Position numbers and translations under genes: made by a program. DNA of 64,000 nt from positions 24,155 through 88,154 of the forward strand of contig JAYTOR010000076.1 of the NCBI GenBank assembly GCA_043747685.1. Reading direction: 5' to 3'. This document shows, piece by piece, positions 52,047-60,865 of this stretch. This DNA is from JANXUF01 sp043747685 (GTDB lineage Bacteria; Actinomycetota; Acidimicrobiia; Acidimicrobiales; Ilumatobacteraceae). The notes under the pieces are model-generated. The model made no database searches and was not told the origin of the DNA. It saw only the letters and a program-made list of their open reading frames with translations. Numbering within the stretch: position 1 is the first letter of the stretch; each line of letters starts with the position of its first letter.

Positions 52047-52731
52047 AGGTTGACTCCGATGTCATCTTGGGACCCCCTATGTACTGCTCATATCGAACTC
52101 CCATTTTCTCAGCCAAGTCCGCTGGCACGAGCACCAGCCAGTACCGGCTCGCGCCGGTTGAGTTCTCGAACCCATCGATCCCGGCAAGTGGTGATCGCTC
52201 GCCATTCGGGAACTCTGCGACCATCTCGTCGCCTGACTCAAGCAATGACGTCAGCTCGATGAACTTCACCGCCATCCGACTCTCGTCAGGCCCGTTGTCG
52301 CCCTGGACGACGCTCGTTGCCCACCCGTCGCATGCAGCGGTTTCGAGCACCACTCGACCGTTCTTGCGGCGAACACGGAGCACCTTGCCGGCTAGTTCAG
52401 CGTTCCAGCCCACCAAGAGTCGCGCGTCCTCTGGGAGCACCGCTTGCCGGATACGTTCGGCAAGCGCAACTGAGGTGCCCGTGACGAAGGCGTCAACGAA
52501 CTGGCTGACATCGCTGACCTCCTCGCCGACAAGCCCGCTGAGCGTGAAGAGCGACATTTGCACTCCAGCGGGGTAGGGGTTCACAACCGTCACCGGGAGT
52601 TCCAGGCCAACAAGAGTTTTGGAGATCATCCCGGCTGCTGTGAGATCGGTCAACGGGAGGCTGTACCCGACAAGCGCGACTGAAGTTGCTGCGTCCAGTG
52701 CATCCTGCGCCCGGCGCCACGTCTCCGCCAA
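52039..52731 (-). pseudogene. SIR2-like protein, N-terminally truncated
   Basis: Residues ~1-55 (TWRRAQDALDAATSVALVGYSLPLTDLTAAG...VTVVNPYPA) match the C-terminal end of SIR2-like NAD-binding proteins, where IVGYSLPxTD is characteristic. About 170 further residues are of unknown type. The 200-odd residues that would carry the NAD-binding core are absent, and the frame is closed by a stop just upstream of the TTG at 52731. Together with the HsdM fragment it looks like a leftover of a defence locus. The C-terminal part might still be expressed, but I doubt it. Confidence 0.6.
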
Positions 52732-53059
52732 AGCGGGACTAGTGAATCATCTACGTCGCTCGTTGCCTGTTCTGTCGGGCCCGTGCGACGACTCGACCGT
52801 GCGGGAATGGATTGCGCTCGGCGGCCTTTGCCCGAACCCGTCATCCGGCGAGAAGAGCTCGATGCGCTCTGCCTGTGGAGACACCTCTTTGCGCCCGTCA
52901 ACGGCAAGCAACCATCGATGCATGAACTCGGCTCAACTTGAACCCAACCAGCCACCCATGCGCTGCGCTCAAGATCGCGCCTGACAGCAAGATCGTGTTT
53001 GCGCGCAGCATCCACGACATCGTGCGTTCGTCGACGGGCTCCACGACGTGGATGTTCGG
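52732..53059. other. Gap beside the defence-gene remnants
   Basis: 328 bases. A 58-codon - strand frame ending just before 52740 (MHRWLLAVDGRKEVSPQ...) could be more of the lost SIR2-like gene in another frame, but I recognise nothing in it. No RNA or repeat was seen. Confidence 0.35.
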
Positions 53060-54277
53060 TCACCCGATCCAGGCGCTGTGGCTCCGGACGTCGCCGCCGC
53101 TCGGCCGCCTCATCCACGAATAGGGGTGGGTCGCGACAACGTTCAGGAGTGCTGTGCGACGCTGGTAGCCGGGCACCGGCGCGAACGTCGACGCCAGCGC
53201 GACACCGTGCAGCTCCACAACGGGGTCTCCCAGAACAATCCTCAGCGGCCGACGTTCCGCGAGATCGGCCAGCGTCTCGGCGATGAACACGAGGCGCTTC
53301 GCACTGAGGCGGAGCCGGTCGAGGAGCGGCTCGTCGAACACGAACACAGCCGGGCTCGTCGGCCATGCCATCAACGCCGGGTCGCGGTCGCCGAGCGATT
53401 CGGCCGTCAGCCACACCTGCTCAGGCGCAGCAGTGATCTCGGCCTCGTCCGGTCCAGCGAGATCCGGGCCCGCACGGAGCAGAGCGTCGTCGATCCGTTC
53501 GCCGGGAGACGCTGTGGGCCAGTCCTGGATAGGGCACTCCGATGCGAGTGGACACGAGGCGCACCACGCTGGCGCACGTCGCTCGACTTGCCAACGCGAG
53601 AAGCCGTACGCCTCTGACGTCATCGCGCCCACCGACCATTGCCACCCGTACCGATTCGCTGCCCGCGACCCGTCGAGCAGGTGCCGAAACATCCACTCTT
53701 CGCCGACGCGCCAGTCGTGACCTGCCCGAACCGACCAGTGCGACGCCAACCACATCCTGGTCTGGTTCACCAGCCACCCGGTCTGTTCGAGCTCATCGCT
53801 GACGCTCTGCACACACGACATGTCGTTGCGTATCGCATCTGGCCATTGCCCCGCTGCAGTCGCCGGTCGGCGCCGTAGCGGCGCCGTGTTACGGGTACCG
53901 ACACGTGCATACAGATGTCGCGTGTACTCCTGCCACCACAGCTCGTCGATGAACTTTCGGCGGTCCGCAGCAGGCGCGCCAGCAACAGCAGCGGAAGCTT
54001 CGGCCAGGGTGAGCAACCCGTGACGGATGTACGGCGAGAGCACCGTCGCGGCTCGACGCTGCAACGGATGCACCTGACTGCGACGCTTGGCGTAGCCGGT
54101 CACATCGAGCGCTGCGAGGGCCGCATCCGCGGCCCGCTGACCGCCACGTCGGGCCGGAATCGCGACCGCACCCGAGTCACACACGAGGTGGCCGAGGTGC
54201 TGCGCCACCCAACTGGCGGCATCGTCAATGCTCAGGTTCGGCAATTGCGGCACGAGATCGGTCGCTCCCTCTGACAC
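53060..54277 (-). CDS. Photolyase/cryptochrome-like protein with reversed domain order
   Basis: A 405-residue protein. Residues ~45-225 are the helical FAD-binding domain of photolyases: LSPYIRHGLLT, FIDELWWQEYTRHL, TGWLVNQTRMWLASHW and GEEWMFRHLLDGSRAANRYGWQW (in order, residues ~80-215). Four cysteines (C155, C239, C242, C248; WCASCPLASEC) recall the iron-sulfur cysteines of bacterial FeS photolyases. The alpha/beta antenna domain that normally comes first follows instead (~275-360): VWLTAESLGDRDPAL, AVFVFDEPLLDRL, LVFIAETLADLAE and IVLGDP. Start: GTG 54277. The DUF2256-DUF3253 gene lies nearby on the other strand, as is common for photolyase relatives. Substrate unknown: DNA repair or light sensing. 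Confidence 0.8.
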   Translation of the reverse strand: MSEGATDLVPQLPNLSIDDAASWVAQHLGHLVCDSGAVAIPARRGGQRAADAALAALDVTGYAKRRSQVHPLQRRAATVLSPYIRHGLLTLAEASAAVAGAPAADRRKFIDELWWQEYTRHLYARVGTRNTAPLRRRPATAAGQWPDAIRNDMSCVQSVSDELEQTGWLVNQTRMWLASHWSVRAGHDWRVGEEWMFRHLLDGSRAANRYGWQWSVGAMTSEAYGFSRWQVERRAPAWCASCPLASECPIQDWPTASPGERIDDALLRAGPDLAGPDEAEITAAPEQVWLTAESLGDRDPALMAWPTSPAVFVFDEPLLDRLRLSAKRLVFIAETLADLAERRPLRIVLGDPVVELHGVALASTFAPVPGYQRRTALLNVVATHPYSWMRRPSGGDVRSHSAWIG

Positions 54278-54624
54278 GGTTCTCTCACAAGTCTGGCATC
54301 CGTGACGAGGTTGCGGGCCGATCGTCCGGGTCGGCGACGCCGACGGCGGCGCCTGCGACCATCCGGTCAGCCGGCCCAGCGCCAGCCGATGAGCTCCGCA
54401 CGTTCCCGGCGACACACTTCTGGACCCGAAGCGCCGCTGAGGGTCGCACTATTATGGCGTTCCTACCCGATCATCCGTTTGCCGAGCGACCGGCTACGAG
54501 GAGACTTTCAGAATGGCGTCCGTCGACACCACCGTTACGAAGCAAGCGCTCGACGCTTTCGCAAAGCTCATCGGCACGGCAGAGTGATGGTGGTTCCCGA
54601 CGACCTGCGCTCGAGCGTCGCGGT
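54278..54624. other. Divergent region with a possible 24-residue ORF
   Basis: 347 bases between the photolyase-like gene (-) and the DUF2256-DUF3253 gene (+). A short frame at 54513-54587 (MASVDTTVTKQALDAFAKL...) has GGAGA 10 bases upstream of its ATG and could be a small protein or leader; I cannot support it further. Promoters for both genes should be here. Confidence 0.35.
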
Positions 54625-54996
54625 ATGACACCAGCACCCAAGACGTGTGCATCGTGTGGCCGGACGATGACCTGGCGGGCATCGTGGGCCTCGAACTGGG
54701 AGGAGGTGCGTTACTGCTCGGACCGATGTCGACGACGAAACGGCCGCCCCGTCGACGCAGATTTGGAGGCTGCGATCCGTCGGCTGCTCGCTGCCGCCCC
54801 CCGTGGCGCCACCATCTGCCCCAGCGAGGCAGCACGATCGGTCGACCCACAGGGATGGCGCGATCTGACGGAATCGGCGCGCGCTGCGGCTCGACGCCTG
54901 GTGGCCTCCGGTGAGGTGGAGATCATGCAAGGCGGCAAGGTCGTCGACCCTTCGCGGTGCAAAGGCCCCATCCGCATCCGGCGCAGCCGTCCATGA
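54625..54996 (+). CDS. DUF2256-DUF3253 fusion protein
   Basis: A 123-residue protein. The first ~45 residues are DUF2256, a zinc-knuckle type module (TCASCGRTMTWRASW, VRYCSDRCRRRN). The remaining ~75 are DUF3253, a winged-helix-like module (ICPSEAARSVDPQGWRDL, AARRLVASGEVEIMQGGKVVDP, GPIRIRRSRP). Both families are often encoded beside photolyases or cryptochromes, and this one lies next to a photolyase relative; a DNA-binding or partner role is inferred. The ATG sits in an ATGA overlap with a short upstream frame. Confidence 0.85.
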   Translation: MTPAPKTCASCGRTMTWRASWASNWEEVRYCSDRCRRRNGRPVDADLEAAIRRLLAAAPRGATICPSEAARSVDPQGWRDLTESARAAARRLVASGEVEIMQGGKVVDPSRCKGPIRIRRSRP

Positions 54997-55078
54997 GCAC
55001 GCTCGCGAAGAACGAGGTCTGCTCGGCGTCGCCGCCGCAATCGCTGACCTGGTGTCTCGTTCGCAGCAGTCCCGCAGT

Positions 55079-57541
55079 TCAGATCAGCGTTCGTAGCTTC
55101 TCGTCCCACCACCGCTCGACCCGCGCCGTCACTTCGGGCAGCCGGCTCTCGCGCAACCAGAGTTCCACCTCGGTCAGCCGGGAAGGGATCAAGGCGAGTT
55201 CGTCGTCCGGGGTGATCGAGATCGGTCCGCTGAACCCTGCGAGGGCTGCGAGACCGTCAGCCTTCGCCCGGTAGTAGTCGGAGGCCGCAACCAACAGTGT
55301 CGGCCGTGCCGCCTCCAGCGCCCACAGCGCGACGTGGTACGAGTGGCAGATCACGGCATCAGCGCCGGCCAGGACACCGCGCACGAGTGCAGGCGAACGG
55401 GTCGCTTCGATCACCCTCCACGATGTCCGGCGCGGTTGGGCACGGGACGCCTCGATGACCACCGCCGCCTCCGACGGTTCGTTGTCGTTGACGCAGAGAC
55501 CAAGCACGGTCGCGTCCCGGTCCGCAGCGAGGTCGTCGATCGCTCGGACCAGTTGCTCGAACTGGCCACTTCCCACGTAGTCGGCCAGTCGAAGGTGCGC
55601 AACGAGGTACCGTTGCGCACCGACCCCTGCGTTACGCAGCGCCGCTCGCGTCTCGTCGTCGGTCGCCGTCGGGCCTCCGAGGGCGTCGTCGCCGGTGAGC
55701 TCCATGCGCGCTCGCACGTCTTTCGGGAATGTCTCGATCGAACCGCCGTCGCGGCATCCAAAGGCAACGGATGCGCGCACCGCAGCGCACACCAGATCGG
55801 TTTCGTCGTCCGTGCACGGCCCGATGCCCTGCCCGCTCCATAGTACCGGCACACCGTGCGCCGCCAAAGCGAGGCACAATTCGACGCGAGGGCGCAACAG
55901 ATTTTCGCCGAAGGCACTCGCGAGGTTTCCCCCGCCGGCAAAGATGGCGGCATCGTACCCGGCGACCGAGGTCGCGTCGGCTCTGATACTCCGCCGTAGC
56001 TCGATCACGGTGCCCGCCCACGGTGTAGGTGGACCGCTCAGGATGGGGACGTCTCGATCCGACACCAGCTCGACGCGCGCGTCGGGATAGACGCGCCGGA
56101 CTCGCTCGACGGCCGCGTCGGTGATCGCGTCGTCACCGACGTTGCCCACGCCACCGGACCCGATCATCAAGATGCGCGGTCCGCCACCGGCGGGCTCCGC
56201 AGGCACGACGACCGCCGGAGTGATGCCGTAACGAGCGACCGCCCCGGCCGATGCCCACAGAACCCCCAGATCAGCATGTGCACCGACAATCGCGCAGCGG
56301 TCGAAGTCGAGATCGTCGTACAGGTAGGCACGAGCGAGCCGGGCCTCGATCAGGCGCTGATCGGCGACCTGGGTGCTGTGCCGATTGGGCGAGAGGCGAT
56401 ACCTGCCGAGAACGACGGGAACGAAACTGACCAGTTCACCGCGACGGAGGCAACGCAGCAGCAACTCGAAGTCGTCCGCCACCCCGGCCAGCTGCGGGTC
56501 AGTCGAATAGCCGCCGAGGCGCTCCATCACCTCGACATCGATCACGCACATCGAATCGAAGCAGTAGCTCGTGCGCAGACTCGATGCCGATGGCGCAAAT
56601 GCGACTGCCGACCAATCGGTGTCGGCGCCGGTGGAGGCGATCACGTTCCCCCATGCGATCACCGGATTCAGCCAACGCGCAACGTCATACAGGGCTCGTG
56701 TCCCGTCCGCCAAGAGCCGGTTGTCGGCATCGAGGATCACAGCGTGGCGGGTCGGGCAGATCGAGAGCAGGATGTTGCGCGCCCGGGAAAGCCCGAGGTT
56801 GGAAGTCGATCGAACGATACGAAACCTCGGGTCGGCAGTCAGCGGCTCAAGGACGCCGGAGGTCTCGTCACTGGATCCGTCGTCGAGGACGAGGACCTGT
56901 CCGACGAGACCCGGCGGGAGTGCTGCCAAAGAAGCGAGCGCCGAATCGAGGGCCTCAGGCAACCAGCCCGCATGGTTCCACGTGATGACCATGACACTCA
57001 AACCCTCCGCACGCACGACCAGCGAATCGAGCTCGGTCAGCAACGACTGGAACGCTCTGTCGCGTTCAGGTGCGCGTGACGCCTCGATCGACACGAGCGT
57101 CGAGTGGTGGAGCACCGCCAAACGAGATAGGAGGTCGTCGTGCTGCGAACTTGTCGACGAGCGAAAGTCCTGAACCTCGAATCGTGCCACCTCCGCCGCG
57201 TTCTGCTGCTGCGCCGCCAAGTCTTCGACCATGCGTTTGATGTCGGTGAGCACATTGTCCAGATGACGTGCCGATTCGCGGTGCAACGCCTCGACACTCC
57301 CACCGAGATCTGCCATGGTCTCGGCGAACCGCATCGAGCGCTCGGTCGACGCGAGCGCGATCAACTCAACCTCGCCTCGCAGCAGTGCCGCCTCGGCCGA
57401 GGCGCGCGCCGCAACCTGGTCGAGGTGGTGCGCCAGGGCGACGATCGTCTCGTCGATCCGTTCGGTCCTGGCGGGCACCCCACGAATGCGGGCCACGAAC
57501 CGGCGCGCTGCCGACCAGGTGCTCGACGATCGGTCGGCCAT
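55079..57541 (-). CDS. Coiled-coil GT2 / polysaccharide pyruvyl transferase fusion
   Basis: An 820-residue protein with three parts. Residues ~25-175 are helical, probably coiled coil. Residues ~181-430 are a GT2 glycosyltransferase (SVMVITWNHAGWLPEAL, VLDDGSSDET, AVILDADN, VADDFELLLRCLRRG). Residues ~445-790 are a polysaccharide pyruvyl transferase domain of the CsaB/PssK type (ILMIGSGGVGNVGDDAI, AAIFAGGGNL, WSGQGIGPCTDDE, VICHSYHVALWALEA). It would add a sugar and a pyruvate ketal to a surface glycan. The ATG at 57541 shares one base with the stop of the upstream gene (TGATG), so the pair is coupled. Confidence 0.85.
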   Translation of the reverse strand: MADRSSSTWSAARRFVARIRGVPARTERIDETIVALAHHLDQVAARASAEAALLRGEVELIALASTERSMRFAETMADLGGSVEALHRESARHLDNVLTDIKRMVEDLAAQQQNAAEVARFEVQDFRSSTSSQHDDLLSRLAVLHHSTLVSIEASRAPERDRAFQSLLTELDSLVVRAEGLSVMVITWNHAGWLPEALDSALASLAALPPGLVGQVLVLDDGSSDETSGVLEPLTADPRFRIVRSTSNLGLSRARNILLSICPTRHAVILDADNRLLADGTRALYDVARWLNPVIAWGNVIASTGADTDWSAVAFAPSASSLRTSYCFDSMCVIDVEVMERLGGYSTDPQLAGVADDFELLLRCLRRGELVSFVPVVLGRYRLSPNRHSTQVADQRLIEARLARAYLYDDLDFDRCAIVGAHADLGVLWASAGAVARYGITPAVVVPAEPAGGGPRILMIGSGGVGNVGDDAITDAAVERVRRVYPDARVELVSDRDVPILSGPPTPWAGTVIELRRSIRADATSVAGYDAAIFAGGGNLASAFGENLLRPRVELCLALAAHGVPVLWSGQGIGPCTDDETDLVCAAVRASVAFGCRDGGSIETFPKDVRARMELTGDDALGGPTATDDETRAALRNAGVGAQRYLVAHLRLADYVGSGQFEQLVRAIDDLAADRDATVLGLCVNDNEPSEAAVVIEASRAQPRRTSWRVIEATRSPALVRGVLAGADAVICHSYHVALWALEAARPTLLVAASDYYRAKADGLAALAGFSGPISITPDDELALIPSRLTEVELWLRESRLPEVTARVERWWDEKLRTLI

Positions 57542-59214
57542 CAGATTCCAACCGGGGCGACGTCGCGTTCGAGGCTTCCGGATACAACGAGCTGGACAGC
57601 CGAGGACCACATGTGCCTGAGCGCGTCATCGCTGGGACGACCGTCCTCGATCATCGATTCGGCGATCACCAAGCAGTGGTACCGGCGATCGAGGTGCGAA
57701 CGCGCAGCAGCGACCTGATCATCCCGCATCACCTGGATCGGAACGCAACCGTGCTCGACCGCCTCGAAGAACTGCACGCCCTCGAGGTGTTCGGCGTTCG
57801 ACCACCAGCAGCGGACCACCGCCTGCATCAACAGTCGCGACACCGCCATCGGCGGCGGACCAACGGCATGCCGATCGACGAGCAGCACGGCCCCGAGCTG
57901 CCAGTTCTCGCTGAGGAGCGCAACGAGCCGACAGGCGTCCGACCCCATTCGCTCAGCGACGCACCAGCCGAGCGGACGATCCAGTGCGGCGGCTCGACGA
58001 CACAACGCGTGCTGGCGGTCGCGTTCGAGGTGCATCGAAATCGCGCCGCGACCCCACCCGATGGGCGTGTCGTGATCCAGATGTCCACCAGCGCGACGCC
58101 ACCGATCGGCGGGATCGAACCCTGCGAGTCCGCAACGATCGGTGCCGTTGGCGTTCCGAGCCTGGAAATCGCGCCACGCTTCTCGCAGATCGACCATCTC
58201 CGGCGGGATGTCGGCGACGACCTCGGGCAGAGCCGCAGCCGGTGCTGGGGTGAGGCTGCGGATCGCCTCCAACGACAGCGGCGCGTCGAACGCTTCGCTT
58301 GGGTTCGGCGCACCGACGCTCGCGAGCGCAGTCATCGTCATCAAGCACTTGACGCAACGCCCGCAGTTACCGCGCACATCTGCCTGCCAGCAGACCTTCA
58401 ACGTCCGGCCCAGCGCAGGTCTACGCATCACAATTCTCGCGCGCCCCGTCCGGGTGAGTGATGGATCCGCAGTGACGATCGCAGTCCGCTCGGTACCCCA
58501 GCACCCATCGAGCTCCGGTGTGCTGCCGTGACGGATGGGTTGCCGATCACTCAGCGTCGGTGTGATCACCATCCGTCCCAGCAACGGAGACAGCACCAGC
58601 GCCGTGCCGAGCAGAACGGCACCGTGGGTGCGTTCCCAGCCTGCGAAACGATCGACCTCGGCGCGTAGGTTGGTCGACAGCGCAACGAAGGGCAACCCGA
58701 CAGACGCAGCTGCGCTCTTCGTATCACGTCGAACCTGGGAGGCCACCAATGGAGAATGGTTCGGTTCCAAGCCATCGATACTGACCAGGTGCGTGACACG
58801 TGGGCCACTCCCTTCCAAACTGGACACCAACGTCGACGTGGAGTCGATCCCGCGCGTGAAAAGCAGTCCAGTCGACGCACGGTCGGTGAGTGCAGCGCCC
58901 ATCAACGGCAGTGCCGCGTCGCCGACGACCGCAGGCGTCGACCATCCCCACCATTGTTCGAACAGTTTCATCGCCCGACGGCCCCCTTCGAGCTGGACCG
59001 CCGAAGCGCGCTGCTCGATGGAGAGATCCTCCCCGAGCACCGACGCGACCATCACGGCCGCTGGCAGGAACGGGCTCGGACTCGTGTCGAGCAGCCCGAC
59101 CAACACGCTCGACGCGCCGATCCACCACACGCGATCCTCACCACCGATGCGGACGCGACACTGCACACGCGCAGTGTCACCAGAAAGATGGATCGTGGGG
59201 GTGCTGAGATGCAT
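57541..59214 (-). CDS. PP-loop (QueC/asparagine-synthase-like) protein of a glycan operon
   Basis: A 557-residue protein. Residues ~115-300 form a PP-loop ATPase-like domain: LLFTRGIDSTSTLVS stands for the SGGxDS motif, and a cysteine set (C275, C284, C287, C290; GNCGRCVKCLMTM) resembles the zinc site of QueC-like enzymes. The C-terminal ~200 residues (RLVALLSENWQLGAVLLVDRHA, FFEAVEHGCVPI) read like the end of a glycosyltransferase of GT-B type. Related PP-loop proteins occur in surface polysaccharide clusters; they may activate a carboxylate as an adenylate. The R in TRGIDS replaces a usual glycine, so ATP use is uncertain. First gene of a two-gene operon. Confidence 0.7.
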   Translation of the reverse strand: MHLSTPTIHLSGDTARVQCRVRIGGEDRVWWIGASSVLVGLLDTSPSPFLPAAVMVASVLGEDLSIEQRASAVQLEGGRRAMKLFEQWWGWSTPAVVGDAALPLMGAALTDRASTGLLFTRGIDSTSTLVSSLEGSGPRVTHLVSIDGLEPNHSPLVASQVRRDTKSAAASVGLPFVALSTNLRAEVDRFAGWERTHGAVLLGTALVLSPLLGRMVITPTLSDRQPIRHGSTPELDGCWGTERTAIVTADPSLTRTGRARIVMRRPALGRTLKVCWQADVRGNCGRCVKCLMTMTALASVGAPNPSEAFDAPLSLEAIRSLTPAPAAALPEVVADIPPEMVDLREAWRDFQARNANGTDRCGLAGFDPADRWRRAGGHLDHDTPIGWGRGAISMHLERDRQHALCRRAAALDRPLGWCVAERMGSDACRLVALLSENWQLGAVLLVDRHAVGPPPMAVSRLLMQAVVRCWWSNAEHLEGVQFFEAVEHGCVPIQVMRDDQVAAARSHLDRRYHCLVIAESMIEDGRPSDDALRHMWSSAVQLVVSGSLERDVAPVGI

Positions 59215-59294
59215 GGTCGATGAATCAGGGGTTTACGAACAAGATTTGCGTGGAGGAGATCCAGTTGCAACTCGCATCGGAAGCCTGAGGAAAT

Positions 59295-59740
59295 CTAGCG
59301 AACAGCGGACTCTCGGATGGGGATGTGGTCAACGCTCCACACGGCCCGGTTGCGGACCATCTCACCCCGATCGGTCGTGAGCCGCCGTTCGTTCTGACGA
59401 GTCGCGATCTTGTCGCCGGCATGCACCTCGGAGACACCCACGGTGAAATGCCGGCCGCCGGGGTCGATTTCATCAGCGTTGATGCGGGTTTGTTGGCAGC
59501 GTTGGTTGAGGCGTTCGGTTGCTTCGTTGGTCGGCGACATCAACAGACCCTTGTTGCCGGCCCGTCGGCGTTCCCACCAGGCAGCGACGCTGGCTCGTTC
59601 CATCTGATTCAGGGTGCCCGAGTGGAGCCGGCGGTGTTGCTCGTAGACCTCGGCGACGGTGACGTCACCACGCCGTAGACGAAGGCTGGCTTCGCGTTCC
59701 CAGTCGTTGTCGAAGCGATGAACACGATCAAGCTCGATCG
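59295..59740 (-). pseudogene. MobF-type conjugative relaxase/helicase remnant
   Basis: About 145 in-frame codons match the helicase part of MobF relaxases (TraA/TrwC): LDRVHRFDNDWEREASLRLR, GDVTVAEVYEQHRRL, RASVAAWWERRRAGNKGLLM, SPTNEATERLNQR and GDKIATRQNERRLTTDRGE. The relaxase domain, Walker motifs and the rest (more than 700 residues) are missing, and a stop ends it at 59295. Upstream the match begins abruptly within the broken NuoF-like gene, so this is a rearrangement joint. It shows that a conjugative element once inserted in or near this site. Confidence 0.8.
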
Positions 59741-60113
59741 CGTCGGAAGCTCGCCTTCAGACAGATGAACGCCTCCTCGGCACCGACCGCGAACGCGGCG
59801 ATCGCCACGCCCTCGACGAGTTGGTACGGGTTGGCGCGCAGCAACGCACGGTCCTTGAACGTGCCGGTTCACCCTCGGCACCGTTACAGGCCAAATACCG
59901 CCGACCGCCCGTCTGGGAGGCGATGCCCACCCACTTCTGGCCGGCAGGGAACCCTCCGCCGCCTCGCCCGCGCAGACCCGACCGCGGCACAACGTCGATC
60001 GTGGCCATCGGCCCCAGCTCGTGGGCGCGCCGCACGCCTGACCCACCAACGTCACTCGCGAGATATGCGTCGAGCGACACGATCGGCTCCGTCGCCAACA
60101 AGAAGGTGCTCAT
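59728..60113 (-). pseudogene. NuoF/HoxF-like flavoprotein remnant with frameshift
   Basis: From the ATG at 60113 the frame reads like the start of an NADH dehydrogenase subunit F-type protein: SGLRGRGGGGFPAGQKW, YLACNGAEGEP. At about 59863-59866 one base is missing; in the next frame the match continues (GTFKDRALLRANPYQLVEG, AEEAFICLKASF) to a stop at 59728. The FMN/NADH domain is cut after ~125 residues, and the SLBB and iron-sulfur parts are lost. With the ferredoxin upstream it probably formed an electron-transfer pair before the MobF joint destroyed it. Confidence 0.8.
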
Positions 60114-60469
60114 CTGCCAGTCCCCTCGTCGCTGCGGCCAAGACACGCACACCCCTTCGTGACCCCAATCACCTCGCCATGATATCTCGTTCTATATTTT
60201 CGTTCATCACGAACGAAGAGGTGAGATGCAGAACAACCACCCGTCGCGCTGATCGTTTACGGGAACTGTAATTGACCCCACCAGTGCACCGGCAAACGCC
60301 ACCGTCAGCTGCCTCGAACGACTCGGCCGCGCCGCGTCGACTTGGCGTGTCCTCCTTCGGAATCGTCGTGGGTCGGCGTCATGCGCTTCTTTGCGGGTGC
60401 CGCCTCGGTGGGCCGTCGGGCGGCGGCGGCGGGTCATCGATCAGCTCACGAACGGGTGCCGTTCGGACG
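60114..60469. other. Gap between NuoF-like remnant and ferredoxin
   Basis: 356 bases. It contains an AT-rich patch (TATATTTTCGTTCATCACG near 60196) and a GTAATTGACCCCACC stretch at about 60269 that reminded me of transposon ends, but I find no transposase and no target duplication. No gene is supportable. Confidence 0.3.
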
Positions 60470-60865
60470 TCAATCGGCGAAGACAGCGCGGCTTTGCTCG
60501 ACAAAGAATGTGTGGTCGTGCCCCTTGTTCGGGTCGGTCGTGTTGTACTTGATCGTTGGGGTTCCGTCGGGGACATGCTCCTCGGCGTAGATCGCACCGA
60601 CCGGGCACACATCGGGTTGGTAGCACGCCGTGCATGACGTGCACTCATCGAGGTTGACGTACAAAATGCTGTCGCTGAAGATCGCTATCGCGTCAACGTT
60701 CGGGGTGTGTTCGTTCTCGACGATCCCGCTGCCCGCCTGCTCTTCGGACTCGAGTCGGTTGGTGGTCGGGTTGTACTCATAGATGCATTGGACGGGACAC
60801 ACGTCCACACACGCCCGGTCTTTGACCGCAATGCACGCTTCGGTGATGATTGCGACTCCAGCCAT
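60470..60865 (-). CDS. Ferredoxin with two iron-sulfur motifs
   Basis: A 131-residue ferredoxin. The first cysteine set is in CIAVKDRACVDVCPVQCIYE, the second in CTSCTACYQPDVCPVGAIY, as in 3Fe-4S/4Fe-4S (7Fe-type) ferredoxins. A ~45-residue insertion between them is unusual in length. It should carry electrons to or from a cytosolic oxidoreductase, probably the NuoF-like protein encoded downstream, now broken. AAGGAG lies 7 bases before the ATG, a strong ribosome site. Confidence 0.88.
   Translation of the reverse strand: MAGVAIITEACIAVKDRACVDVCPVQCIYEYNPTTNRLESEEQAGSGIVENEHTPNVDAIAIFSDSILYVNLDECTSCTACYQPDVCPVGAIYAEEHVPDGTPTIKYNTTDPNKGHDHTFFVEQSRAVFAD

Noticed and set aside
59728..60113. Programmed frameshift in the NuoF-like gene
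   Set aside because: There is no slippery heptamer, the protein is truncated soon after, and the MobF joint follows, so gene decay is simpler.
60250..60300. GTAATTGACCCCACC stretch resembling an insertion-sequence end
   Set aside because: No transposase frame, matching inverted repeat or target duplication was found nearby, so an IS call is not supported.
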